A stretch of 64,000 bases of DNA from Nocardia xishanensis NBRC 101358 (GCF_001613365.1 NZ_BDCF01000001.1:372001-436000), one strand, 5' to 3'. Positions 34,545 through 44,116 are shown, counted from the first letter of the stretch. Program-made: numbers and translations. The notes: generated from the sequence alone by a model not told the origin.

Positions 34545-34649
34545 TCAGTAGACGCCGCACATGCCGTCGATGGACACCTCTTCGATGAGGGTCTCCTCGA
34601 CGAGCTCCGCGTCGGCGGTGTCGCGCGGTGCGATGAACTTGTGCGACAT
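34545..34649 (-). CDS. mftA: Mycofactocin precursor peptide
   Basis: A 34-residue ribosomal peptide that starts MSHKF and ends IDGMCGVY. This matches the MftA signature, in which the terminal Val-Tyr pair is decarboxylated, cyclised and released to form premycofactocin. An ideal site, GGAGG, lies 4 nt upstream of the ATG. The leader is acidic ([10 protein letters not shown]), as usual. It is the first gene of the minus-strand mft group, 14 bp before the collapsed mftB-mftC ORF. The core peptide has no mutation, although the maturases MftB, MftC and MftE are not intact here. It could still be processed by enzymes encoded elsewhere. Confidence 0.93.
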   Translation of the reverse strand: MSHKFIAPRDTADAELVEETLIEEVSIDGMCGVY

Positions 34650-34726
34650 GAGACCTCCGAACTCGACGAGGGACTGTGACCGTCTGCGTAGTCCCCGTCA
34701 CACCATAGCGACAAGCGCCGCAAAAG

Positions 34727-34740
34727 TGAAACACGTTCCA
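34727..34740. promoter_or_regulatory. KstR-type operator between mftA and tetR
   Basis: TGAAACACGTTCCA fits the KstR consensus TnnAACnnGTTnnA exactly. It lies 78 bp upstream of mftA and 181 bp upstream of the divergent TetR gene. The same motif recurs at 35563 and 63489. Confidence 0.6.
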
Positions 34741-34920
34741 ATCACTGCGCCGCCCCGCTGCCCAGCCACGCGAATCCGCCGCATCGCCACGCCGCACCGC
34801 GGCGGTAGGCGACCACCGCCCACGCGGCCACCGGCCCCTACCGTCGCGCTCTAGACTTCGGGTGTAGCGCAGCTGAACAGAACGTGACGGGCGGCACATG
34901 CCCGCGGCAGTAGAGGTGGC

Positions 34921-35559
34921 ATGGGAGTCGGACGAATGCAGGCGAACGGGGGCGGAAACACTCTGTCGGAGTCCGAGATCGTGGAGGCCGCGCTGCGTGT
35001 GGTTCGCGCGGATGGCGTGGAAAAGCTGTCGATGCGGCGACTTTCCCGCGAACTCGGCGTCTCCCCCATGGCGCCGTACTACTACGTGGCCGACAAGCGC
35101 GAGCTGCTCGACCTGGTCGCCAGCGCCGCGCTGGCGGGAGTGCGCAAGCCACCACCGGAATCCGGGCCGTGGCAGCAGCGCCTGCGCGAGCTCATCGATC
35201 AGATCGATGAGAAACTGCGCAAGCACCCCGGGCTCGGCGATGTGCTCATCGAGCAGATGCTGGGCAAACAGCTCGACCTGATCGCCGCCATCATGGAGAT
35301 CCTGTTCGAGGCCGGGTTCTCCGACCGCAACGTACTCGCCGCCTACGCGACGATCCACACCTACCTGTTCGGCCGCGGCCGGGTGAACCCGCGCGACCGG
35401 TCTCCGCTGTCGGAGGTAACGCTTCCCGAGTCGGTGGAGCGGGCCACGAAGTACATCTCCGACCTGCGCGGGAAGTACGCGTACGACTTCGGCATGGAGG
35501 TGCTGGTCGCCGGTCTCGAGGCCCAGCTTGTCCACCAGCCGGAGCGCGACGTACGATGA
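34921..35559 (+). CDS. TetR-family regulator upstream of kshB
   Basis: 212-residue repressor. The N-terminal helix-turn-helix has LSMRRLSRELGVSPMAPYYYVADKRELL (about residues 36-65). The rest is a helical ligand-binding domain of the TetR_C type ending in GMEVLVAGLEAQL. It does not resemble KstR or MftR as I know them. It is divergent from mftA and followed 77 bp later by kshB, with KstR-type sites on both sides, so it may regulate kshB or itself. Start ATG 34921 has GAGG 4 nt upstream. ATG 34936, with GGGAG upstream, is an alternative. The ligand is unknown. Confidence 0.8.
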   Translation: MGVGRMQANGGGNTLSESEIVEAALRVVRADGVEKLSMRRLSRELGVSPMAPYYYVADKRELLDLVASAALAGVRKPPPESGPWQQRLRELIDQIDEKLRKHPGLGDVLIEQMLGKQLDLIAAIMEILFEAGFSDRNVLAAYATIHTYLFGRGRVNPRDRSPLSEVTLPESVERATKYISDLRGKYAYDFGMEVLVAGLEAQLVHQPERDVR

Positions 35560-35562
35560 AAC

Positions 35563-35576
35563 TGAAACACGTTCTA
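35563..35576. promoter_or_regulatory. KstR-type operator upstream of kshB
   Basis: TGAAACACGTTCTA fits TnnAACnnGTTnnA. It lies 61 bp before the kshB ATG, directly after the TetR stop codon, a good position for transcriptional control of kshB. Confidence 0.65.
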
Positions 35577-35636
35577 GTTTTGTCGCCGGCCGCTGTTCCC
35601 CCGGCCGCCGACGATGCCGGATTCGAGAGGACGTCA

Positions 35637-36691
35637 TGACAACCGTCGAAGTTCCCCACGGCTCGCGCTCGGTCGTGCTGCGGGTTGCCGCCGTCATCGC
35701 CGAGACGGCCGACACCAGCTCGCTGGTCTTCGACGTCCCGGACGAGCTGCGGGAGAAGTTCGAGTACAAGCCTGGCCAGTTCCTCACGCTGCGCATTCCC
35801 AGCGACCGCACCGGCTCGGTGGCCCGCTGCTATTCGCTGGCCAGCTCGCCGCACGTCGACGACCAGCCCAAGGTCACCGTGAAGCGCACCGACGGCGGCT
35901 ACGGCTCGAACTGGGTGTGCGACAACGTGAAAGCGGGCGACCAGCTCGAGGTGCTGCCGCCCTCCGGCGTCTTCACCCCGAAGGACCTGGACGAGGACCT
36001 GCTGCTGTTCGGCGCGGGCAGCGGCATCACACCGGTGATGTCCATCCTGAAGTCCGCGCTGGCCCGCGGCACCGGCAAGATCGTGCTCGTCTACGCCAAT
36101 CGCGACGCGGACAACGTGATCTTCGCGAGCGAGTTGCGCGAACTCGTGGACAAGCACCAGCAGCGGCTCGCCGTGATCCACTGGCTCGAACCGCTGCTCG
36201 GCCTGCCGACCTCCGACACCTTGGCCACCCTGGTCGCGCCCTACACCGGCTACGAGGCCTTCATGTGCGGCCCCAAGCCGTTCATGGACCGGGTGCACGA
36301 CGCGCTCGGCCAGCTCGGCGTTCCGCGTTCACGCACGCACGCGGAGGTGTTCAATTCCCTGGCGGGCGACCCGTTCGCCGACCAGGCGCCGGTCGAGGTG
36401 AGCGACGAGGAGGCCGCCGACGCGGCGACCGTCGAGGTGGAACTCGACGGCGAGGTGCACGAGCTGAGCTGGCCGCGCAAGCAGACTCTGGTCGACATCA
36501 TGCTCGCCAAGGGACTCGACGTGCCCTACTCCTGCCAGGAAGGCGAGTGCGGCTCGTGTGCCTGCACGGTGCTGGAGGGCAAGGTCGAGATGGAGAACTC
36601 CGAGATCCTCGATCCGGAGGACATCGAGAACGGGTACATCCTGGGCTGCCAGGCCCGGCCGGTGACGGATCGGTTGCGCATTCAGTTCTGA
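35637..36691 (+). CDS. kshB: 3-ketosteroid 9-alpha-hydroxylase reductase component
   Basis: 351-residue flavin/iron-sulfur reductase that passes electrons from NADH to the Rieske oxygenase KshA in steroid ring degradation. The N-terminal FAD domain has RCYSLASSPH, the NAD domain has LLLFGAGSGITPVMSILKSAL and FMCGPKPFM, and the C-terminal plant-type 2Fe-2S domain has CQEGECGSCAC with the fourth cysteine in GCQ. The start MTTVEVPHGSRSVVL closely matches rhodococcal KshB as I recall it. ATG 35637 has GAGAGGA just upstream; the open frame back to 35528 overlaps tetR and is not needed. No kshA lies in the window. A related phenylacetate or alkane reductase is a less likely alternative. Confidence 0.82.
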
Positions 36692-36719
36692 GTCACGCTC
36701 GGGCGGCAGGTCCGGTCTG

Positions 36720-36741
36720 CGCACGGCGCGCCGACCGTGCG
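36720..36741. terminator. Hairpin between convergent kshB and AlkD-like gene
   Basis: Perfect 7-bp stem CGCACGG/CCGTGCG with an 8-nt loop. An outer pair GGCGGCA (36702-36708) and TGCCGCC (36742-36748) flanks it. It lies between two converging genes, so it may serve both. Confidence 0.6.
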
Positions 36742-36799
36742 TGCCGCCACCGGCCTGTCTTCCAGAAAGGCAACCGCGCAAGCCGCGTCCGGCATGCGC

Positions 36800-37543
36800 T
36801 CAGCGCGCAGCGCGGTAGGCGCCGCGCTCGGCGGCCTCGAGGTGCTCGGTGGCGTAACTCAGCGCGGTGCGGCCCATCCGGGGTGCGTGCTCGTCCAGGA
36901 AGCCGGTCAGCATGGCCCGCTCGACGCGCTTGCCCACCTCGCGCAGCATCCAGCCGACCGCCTTCTGGATGAGGTCGCGACGGTCGGTCAGTAGCTGTTC
37001 ACAGAGCTGGAACGTCGTGCTCGGGTCGCCCGCCTTGATGAAGGCGAAGGTGGTCAGCAGCGCGACGCGGCGCTCCCACAGCGAGTCAGCGGCGGCCAGC
37101 TCGAAGAGCAGATCCCGCGGCCGGTCCAGCAGCCACGGACCGAGGACGTTCTCGGCGGAGACGTCGACCAGATCCCAGTTGTTCACCCGCCCGCGGCGCA
37201 CGGCGTCCAGGTAGAGCCGCACCATCTTCTCCTGCGCCGCCAGGTCGAGCGTGCGCGGCTTGGCCGCCTTCGCGAAACGGACGTTCAGGATGACCAGCCC
37301 GGCAAGGCGCTCCTCGTGCACGGCGCTGTCGAGCAGCTCGTCGATCTCGGGGAGATCAAGGGCGGCAAAGCGTTTGGCGATCGCGCGCGTCGTCGGGACG
37401 CGCACGCCGATGAAAACGTCGCCCTCGCCGTATTCTCCCGGTCCGGTTTTGAAGAAGCGCTGGAGATGAATCGCGTCGGCGGCATCCGCGACCTCCGCGA
37501 GGGCCTGCCGCACATCCGCCGCGGTCGGCGCCGCTGCGATCAT
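36800..37543 (-). CDS. DNA alkylation repair protein (AlkD-like)
   Basis: 247-residue all-helical protein of the HEAT-like repeat glycosylase family that removes N3- and N7-alkyl purines. Family features: RFFKTGPGEYGEGDVFIGVRVP near the N-terminus, NNWDLVDVSAENVLGPWL in the middle, SLWERRVALLTTFAFIK, and QKAVGWMLREVGK near the C-terminus. ATG 37543 is preferred over upstream codons because GGGAGAG sits 6-7 nt before it. It stands alone and converges with kshB. Confidence 0.85.
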   Translation of the reverse strand: MIAAAPTAADVRQALAEVADAADAIHLQRFFKTGPGEYGEGDVFIGVRVPTTRAIAKRFAALDLPEIDELLDSAVHEERLAGLVILNVRFAKAAKPRTLDLAAQEKMVRLYLDAVRRGRVNNWDLVDVSAENVLGPWLLDRPRDLLFELAAADSLWERRVALLTTFAFIKAGDPSTTFQLCEQLLTDRRDLIQKAVGWMLREVGKRVERAMLTGFLDEHAPRMGRTALSYATEHLEAAERGAYRAAR

Positions 37544-37783
37544 CGACTGCTCTCCCATCACTCGGCACAGCGTCGTCGACCGACGCACGCCCATTCAACA
37601 CGAGCAACCTACGACCGGACATCTGCCGAGGCCGAGTACCCGCTCGCGGCACCATCGGAGCGCTCGCCGTCACAAATACATGCCACGGCCCACCGGATGC
37701 CGCCGTCACCCGGCGCACAGGCGATCCGATCGGCGCAGCCCGTTCGACGGGTGGGCTCTTTCGACTGCGAGACGCCGCGACGA

Positions 37784-38545
37784 TCAGACCTGTGCGCCGA
37801 GAATGCGTCCCGACTCGAAGGCCGCGGCGCTGGGAGGTAGGGCGCCGGGGCGGCCGCTGTTCAGTACGCGAACCACGCCGTTGCCGGTGGTTGGTCTGCC
37901 GAGCGCGTCCATGCGCCGAATGGTCTGGGCGGCAACGGCTTGCGCGCTGTCGAAGAGGCGCACACCGACCGGCAGCGCGGCCACGATGGCATCGATGACC
38001 AGCGGATAGTGCGTGCAACCGAGCACGACGCCCTCGACGTCGACGGGGGTCTGTTCGGCGGCGCGGGCGATGGAATCGCGGGCCGCGACCAGGTCGCCGC
38101 GGTCGATCGCGTCGGCGAGCCCGTGACAGGCAACGCCGACCACCTTCGCGTCGCCCCCGAACTCGGCGATGAGGTCGGCCTGATACTTGCTCGCGGTCGT
38201 CGCCGCGGTCGCCCACACCGCGACCGAGCGGCAGGCCGCGGCCGCGGGCTTGATGGCGGGCACGGTGCCGACGACCGGCACGCCGGGGCCGACATCGGCG
38301 CGCACCTGTTCCAGCGCGGTGACGCTGGCCGTGTTGCAGGGCAGCACGATCACCTCGGCGCCCGACTCGATAGACGTGCGGGCCGCGCCGACCACCCGAT
38401 CGACGGTCCACCGCTCGGGCTTGGGGCCCCACGGAGCGCCGTCCGGATCGAGTTGCAGCAGCAGGTCCACGTCCGGCCGCAGCTTGCGCAGCCAAGCGGC
38501 CGTTGGCAGCAATCCCAGCCCCGAGTCGATGAGCGCGACGATCAC
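37784..38545 (-). CDS. murI: Glutamate racemase
   Basis: 253-residue aspartate/glutamate racemase that makes D-glutamate for peptidoglycan. Both catalytic cysteine contexts are present: VLPCNTASVTAL near residue 70 and VLGCTHYPLV near residue 175. The N-terminal ALIDSGLG corresponds to the usual DSG motif. GTG 38545 is chosen by homology; GTG 38554 is possible. Neither has a clear ribosome site. It is somewhat shorter than the usual ~265-270 residues. The longer frame upstream (to 39064) overlaps the next gene and is not coding. Confidence 0.82.
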   Translation of the reverse strand: MIVALIDSGLGLLPTAAWLRKLRPDVDLLLQLDPDGAPWGPKPERWTVDRVVGAARTSIESGAEVIVLPCNTASVTALEQVRADVGPGVPVVGTVPAIKPAAAACRSVAVWATAATTASKYQADLIAEFGGDAKVVGVACHGLADAIDRGDLVAARDSIARAAEQTPVDVEGVVLGCTHYPLVIDAIVAALPVGVRLFDSAQAVAAQTIRRMDALGRPTTGNGVVRVLNSGRPGALPPSAAAFESGRILGAQV

Positions 38546-38598
38546 AGCGACCACCGTATTACAGGCGTACCTCCCCGCCCGAACGGCTCCGGCCGGTC

Positions 38599-39795
38599 TC
38601 AGGTCGCGGCGAGCAGGTCGGCGACCGGCGCGGCGGCGGCGATCTTCGCGCGCGCCTTCATGACCTGGGCCGTCATTCCCGCGCCGACGACGCCGGTGAG
38701 GATGCCGCCCTTGGCGTAGTACGCGAGGAATTTGCGGCCGTCGTCGGCGATCACGGTGACCTCGTCGGTGGCGCTCGGGGTGCCGAGTGCCTGGATCTTC
38801 ACGTCGTACTGGTCGCTCCAGAAGTACGGGACGCGCGCCGCGGTCGGCGGCTCCGCTCCGAGCAGCGCGCAGGCAAGCAACTTGGCCTGCTCGCCCGCGT
38901 TGGTCCAGTGTTCGACCCGCTTGCGCTCGCCGGTCTCGTGCCGCCACGCGGCGACGTCGCCGACCGCCCACACCCGGTCGGCGGAGGTCCGGCCCACTTC
39001 GTCGGCGAGTACGCCGCCGCCATCGGCGGGCTGGGCGAGCGCGACGCCGGAGTCGGCCAGCCACTCCGTCACCGGGCGCGAGCCGACGCCGATCACGGCG
39101 AGATCGGCGAGCACCTCGGCGCCGTCGGACAACACGGCGCCACGCACGCGGCCCGCCTCGTCGCCGAGGAAGGTGTCCAGCCCGGTGCCGCAGCGCAGGT
39201 CGACGCCCTCGGCGCGGTGCATGCGGGCGACCAGCGCGCCGACGTGCTCGCCGAGCACCGAGGCCAGCGGGGTCGGCTGCGGTTCGACCAGCACCACCTC
39301 GACGCCGCTCGCGCGGAAACTGGCCGCGAGCTCACAGCCGATGAAACCCGCGCCGACCACGAGCGCCTTGCCCGCGCCGCGCAATTCGGCGCGCAGCGCG
39401 GCGGCGTCCGCGTGCCCGCGCAGCACGTGCACGCCCTTCAGCTCGGGCAGGCCGGGCAGCAGGCGAGGACGCAAGCCCGTCGCGATGACGAGGTGGTCGT
39501 AGTCGAGAGCGTCGCCGTCTGCCAGGGTGATCCGGCGCGCGGTGGTGTCCACCGCGGTGACAGCCGTGGACAGGCGCAGTTCGATCCGCTTCTCGTCGAA
39601 GAATTCCGCGGGACGCAACGTGGTGTCGTCGGTCTCGCCGCGGACGAATTGCTTGGACAGCGGCGGGCGATCGTACGGCAGTCGCGGCTCGTCGCCGATC
39701 AGCACCAGACCGCCGGTGTATCCGGCGCGACGCAACTCTTCGGCGGTGCGCAGCCCGGCGAGCCCGGCTCCCACGATCACGATCGGCGCGGTCAT
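38599..39795 (-). CDS. NAD(P)H-dependent FAD ferredoxin reductase
   Basis: 398-residue pyridine nucleotide-disulfide family reductase of the rhodocoxin/putidaredoxin reductase type, supplying electrons to a ferredoxin and P450 or dioxygenase. It has the FAD motif PIVIVGAGLAGLRTAEEL, then DRPPLSKQ, the NAD fold ALVVGAGFIGCELAASF, VWAVGDVAAW, and a C-terminal reductase domain with YFWSDQYDVKIQALG. It matches in type and position the ferredoxin reductase that lies between tuf and the mft genes in Mycobacterium tuberculosis. Its physiological partner is not in the window. Confidence 0.87.
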   Translation of the reverse strand: MTAPIVIVGAGLAGLRTAEELRRAGYTGGLVLIGDEPRLPYDRPPLSKQFVRGETDDTTLRPAEFFDEKRIELRLSTAVTAVDTTARRITLADGDALDYDHLVIATGLRPRLLPGLPELKGVHVLRGHADAAALRAELRGAGKALVVGAGFIGCELAASFRASGVEVVLVEPQPTPLASVLGEHVGALVARMHRAEGVDLRCGTGLDTFLGDEAGRVRGAVLSDGAEVLADLAVIGVGSRPVTEWLADSGVALAQPADGGGVLADEVGRTSADRVWAVGDVAAWRHETGERKRVEHWTNAGEQAKLLACALLGAEPPTAARVPYFWSDQYDVKIQALGTPSATDEVTVIADDGRKFLAYYAKGGILTGVVGAGMTAQVMKARAKIAAAAPVADLLAAT

Positions 39796-39982
39796 GCGAC
39801 AACCCCTTCTTCCGTTGACACGCCACTCACCCTAGCGTCTGCTTGGTCAAGTTTTGCTGTGGTGGCAGTCACTTCGGTCAGGTCGATTATCGCCACGGAA
39901 TCGTGTCCCGACAGCTATTGATCGGGCGGTCAATCAGGACTATACCGAGGTCAGGACATATTTCGAGCCTAGGAGGCACACC

Positions 39983-40351
39983 ATGTTCACCGAGAGTCGC
40001 GCGCAAGACCTGCTCGCAGTCATACTCGGCGCCTTCACCGCGCTGTCCCCGTTGTGGGTGGACACGAACGACAGGGCCATGTGGACGCTGATCGTCCTCG
40101 GCGTCCTGATCGCGCTCACCGGTCTGGCGCAGATGGCCCGGCCCGCCATGGCGATGGCCGACTACGCGATGGGTCTGTTCGGTGCGCTGCTGTTCATCTC
40201 GCCGTGGGCGATGGACTTCACCGAGTACAGCGGTGCATCCTGGACCGCATGGATCGTCGGCGTGGTCACCGTGGTCGTCGCGATCGCGGCGCTGCCCGTG
40301 GTCACGGCGCGCATGCACCGGACCACCGGAGGAATGGCTCCGCACCACTGA
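39983..40351 (+). CDS. SPW-repeat membrane protein
   Basis: 122-residue inner-membrane protein with about four hydrophobic helices arranged as two repeats. Each repeat carries the family signature: LSPLWVDTND near residue 22 and ISPWAMDFTEYSGASW near residue 75. The function of this family is unknown. ATG 39983 has a perfect AGGAGG 7 nt upstream. It may be cotranscribed with the TetR gene 67 bp downstream. Confidence 0.82.
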   Translation: MFTESRAQDLLAVILGAFTALSPLWVDTNDRAMWTLIVLGVLIALTGLAQMARPAMAMADYAMGLFGALLFISPWAMDFTEYSGASWTAWIVGVVTVVVAIAALPVVTARMHRTTGGMAPHH

Positions 40352-40418
40352 TGCATGACGTGCGAATCCCGCACCGCGATCCGGCCTGCGGTCGGACGGC
40401 AACGAGGACGCACCACTG

Positions 40419-41078
40419 ATGCAGATGCCAACACCCGGTCGCCGCGGGGCTCGACGACCGGGTTCCACCAAGACCGGGCGCCGCCGCAGCGCCAAGATCG
40501 ACGGCGACGCCCGGCAACTCATCCTGGACGCCGCCGAGAGTCTTTTCGCGGCACAGGGATTCGACGCCACCGCGACGGCGTCCATCGCCGCGGACGCGGG
40601 TGTGCCGAAGGGCCTGGTCTTCTACTACTTCCCCACCAAGGACTCGATCCTCTCCGCGCTCATGGCCGAGCGCATGCCCGCGCATCCGATCGCCGACATC
40701 GGCGCCGTGGTCGCCCCCGGCGATCCGGCCGCCAGCCTGGTCAACCTCGACGCCGCGCTGAACCTGCGCGACCACCACTCCTCGGTGCTGCGGGTGATCA
40801 TGTGGCGCGAGGCCGACACCCATCCCGATGTGCGCCGCCAGCTCCGCCACCTGCGCGACCACCTCCTCGACGTGACCGTCCGCGTCCTCCAGGCCAGCGC
40901 GCCGACCCCCGTCCGCCCGGGCACCCTACGCGCCTGCGCCGCCGCATGGGTCTCGGCCATGTTCGCCATCGCCAGCACCGACCGCCTGCACGCCCTCGAC
41001 AACATCCCCCTCCCCACCGGCGACGAAATCCTCAACGTCGCCCAGGTCGTCGCCGCGGGCATGACCCACCTCGGGTGA
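40419..41078 (+). CDS. TetR-family transcriptional regulator
   Basis: 219-residue regulator. A basic N-terminal extension is followed by the helix-turn-helix (LILDAAESLFAAQGFDATATASIAADAGVPKGLVFYYFPTKDSIL), a standard TetR_N pattern. The ligand-binding half is generic. It follows the SPW gene on the same strand and converges with an alpha/beta hydrolase 13 bp away. The target is unknown; the SPW gene or the hydrolase are the nearest candidates. Confidence 0.83.
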   Translation: MQMPTPGRRGARRPGSTKTGRRRSAKIDGDARQLILDAAESLFAAQGFDATATASIAADAGVPKGLVFYYFPTKDSILSALMAERMPAHPIADIGAVVAPGDPAASLVNLDAALNLRDHHSSVLRVIMWREADTHPDVRRQLRHLRDHLLDVTVRVLQASAPTPVRPGTLRACAAAWVSAMFAIASTDRLHALDNIPLPTGDEILNVAQVVAAGMTHLG

Positions 41079-41091
41079 TCGGGCGACACCG

Positions 41092-41907
41092 TTATTCGGT
41101 CGGCTCCGAAAGGAATTCGAGGATGTCCGGGGCGAAGCGGGGGTGTTTGACGGTGCCCATGTGGTTGGCGCCGGGGTAGATGACGAGACGGGAGTCGGGG
41201 ATGCCGTCGGCGGTGCGCCGGAAGGTTGCCGTGGAGTAGAACTCGTCGTGTTCGCCGCCGATGACGAGTGTGGGGGCGGTGATCTCGCCGAGTCGGGCCG
41301 AGACGTCGAAGGCGTCCTCGGCGCGGACGAAGGCGAGGGTGTCGGACGGGTTCTTCGGGCGGCCCAGCGGATCGAGCAGCCACATAGCGCCTTTGGTGAG
41401 GCGAGCGGTGAATGTGGTCGGGGCGGGAATCATATAGTGCAACGCCCTGCGGCCCTCGGCGGCGGCCTCGGCGTAGTTCAGTTGCGCGGCGCGCGCCTTC
41501 TCCTCCAGGCGAAAGCCGGAGGCCCCGACGACCAGCTTCCGGACGACATCGGGATGGTCGGCGGCCAATTGCAACGCCAGCGATCCGCCGGAGGAAATGC
41601 CGAGAACGTCCACGGGCGTATCGAATTCGGCGCGCAGCGCCTCGGCGTGCTGGGCCGCGATATCGGCCATCGTGGTGCCTTCCGCCATGCCGGGCGCTCG
41701 GTTCACCGCGTACACCCGCGCATGCTTGGCCAAAGGCGTGAGGGTCTTGATCTCGGACTCGCGCATCAAACCCGTCGGATTGGCGTGATCGGGGGTGAAC
41801 CAGCGCAGGAACACCAGCGGACGCCCGGAACCCAAAGCGATATAGGGCATTCCGTGCTCCAACGCACCCTCGACGATATCGAGATCGATGTGTGCGGACC
41901 TGCTCAT
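41092..41907 (-). CDS. Alpha/beta-fold hydrolase
   Basis: 271-residue serine hydrolase. The nucleophile elbow is GISSGGSLAL (about residue 102), the acid is probably the Asp in GGEHDEF, and the catalytic His is in GANHMG near the C-terminus. PLVFLRWFTPDH near the N-terminus is a possible oxyanion-hole region. ATG 41907 has GGAGGGA 4 nt upstream, so the longer frame to 41979 is not used. The substrate cannot be read from the sequence. Confidence 0.82.
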   Translation of the reverse strand: MSRSAHIDLDIVEGALEHGMPYIALGSGRPLVFLRWFTPDHANPTGLMRESEIKTLTPLAKHARVYAVNRAPGMAEGTTMADIAAQHAEALRAEFDTPVDVLGISSGGSLALQLAADHPDVVRKLVVGASGFRLEEKARAAQLNYAEAAAEGRRALHYMIPAPTTFTARLTKGAMWLLDPLGRPKNPSDTLAFVRAEDAFDVSARLGEITAPTLVIGGEHDEFYSTATFRRTADGIPDSRLVIYPGANHMGTVKHPRFAPDILEFLSEPTE

Positions 41908-42104
41908 GCTTCCCTCCGTTGGGCGACGACGGCTCGACATGTCGACCGTATCGGTCCGCTCCGACAGAAGCGCGAACATCCGGCTCGCGTCGGCAAGACA
42001 GGGCCAAATCCGATGCGCGGTCGTCGCGAGTTCAAAGTAGCCAGGCCCCTTGTCGACCGCAGGCCCACCCCACTGTCCACCGAATTACCCCCGCGGGGAC
42101 GCGG

Positions 42105-42440
42105 TCACCGAACTTCGATGATCCTTTCCCCCGCCTCGATCATCTGGACCATGGTGGGAAGGATTGGAATGACCGCTTCGATAAGCGCTTTTCGCGAGCA
42201 ATTCCCAATCCTGATCCAGACGACCGCAGGCGCATCGAGTTCAGGCTGGACGCGGCCGAGGAGGATGAAGTGCTCGTCCTTCGTGACGATGGCCGCGCCA
42301 CGACGCAACCCCTCGTTCCACACTTCCGGGTCCGAAGCAGAGGTCATGTCCAGATCACAGACATGGACAGCATCGTGCCCCTCACTCGCCATCGCGCGCG
42401 CCAATGCGGGCGGAAGCTGTGCATCGACAAGGAATTTCAA
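42105..42440 (-). CDS. DUF5615 PIN-like protein (probable toxin)
   Basis: 111 residues. The N-terminal KFLVDAQLPPALARAM, central TKDEHF and the spacing of acidic residues (D6, D40s, D74) match the DUF5615 PIN-like family, a predicted nuclease of VapC type. It overlaps the upstream DUF433 gene by 4 bp (ATGA), the usual arrangement for this antitoxin-toxin pair. Activity is inferred from the family only. Confidence 0.82.
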   Translation of the reverse strand: MKFLVDAQLPPALARAMASEGHDAVHVCDLDMTSASDPEVWNEGLRRGAAIVTKDEHFILLGRVQPELDAPAVVWIRIGNCSRKALIEAVIPILPTMVQMIEAGERIIEVR

Positions 42441-42655
42441 GAGGCGGTCCGCAGGATCGGATGATCGATCTCGGCGGCAGCGAACGCCAGGCAGGCGCGA
42501 ATATCTTCCAGCTCGAGGTACGGATAGTCGGCGAGAATGGACTCTTCGGTCTCACCGGCAGCCAAAAGCTCGAGCACGTCCTTCACCCTGATTCGCATGC
42601 CACGGATGCAGGGCCGTCCACCGCACTGATTCGGGTCGAACGTAATCCTGGACAC
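42437..42655 (-). CDS. DUF433 protein (probable antitoxin)
   Basis: 72 residues. It has the DUF433 signature RITFDPNQCGGRPCIRGMRIRVKDVLELLAAGET, and ILADYPYLELEDIRACLAFA forms a helix-turn-helix-like region. It lies first in a two-gene unit with DUF5615 and overlaps it. GTG 42655 is chosen because conservation begins there. The ribosome site is weak. Confidence 0.8.
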   Translation of the reverse strand: MSRITFDPNQCGGRPCIRGMRIRVKDVLELLAAGETEESILADYPYLELEDIRACLAFAAAEIDHPILRTAS

Positions 42656-42722
42656 CGGCCAAGCATACCCGGCAAGCGGCGCCGCCGGTCCATAGCTCGA
42701 CCACGGTCGCCGCACCCGAGGC

Positions 42723-42830
42723 TTACACATCCGCGTCACCGGACTCGGGCGGCTCGACCGGACCGAAATCGCCTTCCGGCTCGCTGGTGACCAGCTTCGG
42801 CAACGCGGGGTCCGCGTAGACCTCGGCAGT
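42723..42830 (-). pseudogene. C-terminal remnant of an unknown gene
   Basis: A minus-strand frame reads TAEVYADPALPKLVTSEPEG and onwards to a TAA at 42723. It has about 35 codons with nearly all third positions G or C, as in real genes here, but no start codon or recognisable domain upstream. It sits between DUF433 and the tuf terminator. It may be the tail of a lost gene. I do not recognise the family. Confidence 0.35.
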
Positions 42831-42871
42831 GTGCCGCCCCCTTGGATGTCGTCGAACCCCCGGAAACGCCG

Positions 42872-42903
42872 AACGGCGCCACTCCTTGCGGAGCGGCGCC
42901 GTT
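42872..42903 (-). terminator. Terminator hairpin after tuf
   Basis: Stem AACGGCGCC-CTCC against GGAG-GGCGCCGTT with one mismatch and a 4-nt loop, about 25 bp past the tuf stop. It has no U-run, as is common in actinobacteria. Confidence 0.8.
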
Positions 42904-42925
42904 GGGAGATCGGTGATTCAGGGAA

Positions 42926-44116
<1,191 letters not shown>

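Noticed and set aside
34921..35559. Calling this TetR gene mftR or kstR
   Set aside because: The helix-turn-helix and ligand domain do not match either family as I know them; position alone is not enough.
34030..35811. 593-codon minus-strand frame spanning mftA, tetR and kshB
   Set aside because: It is antisense to tetR and kshB and out of frame with mftA. Only its last 166 codons (from ATG 34530) lie in a region with no better gene.
37784..39064. 426-residue version of the racemase
   Set aside because: The first ~170 codons overlap the ferredoxin reductase gene in another frame and are Arg-rich nonsense; homology begins at GTG 38545.
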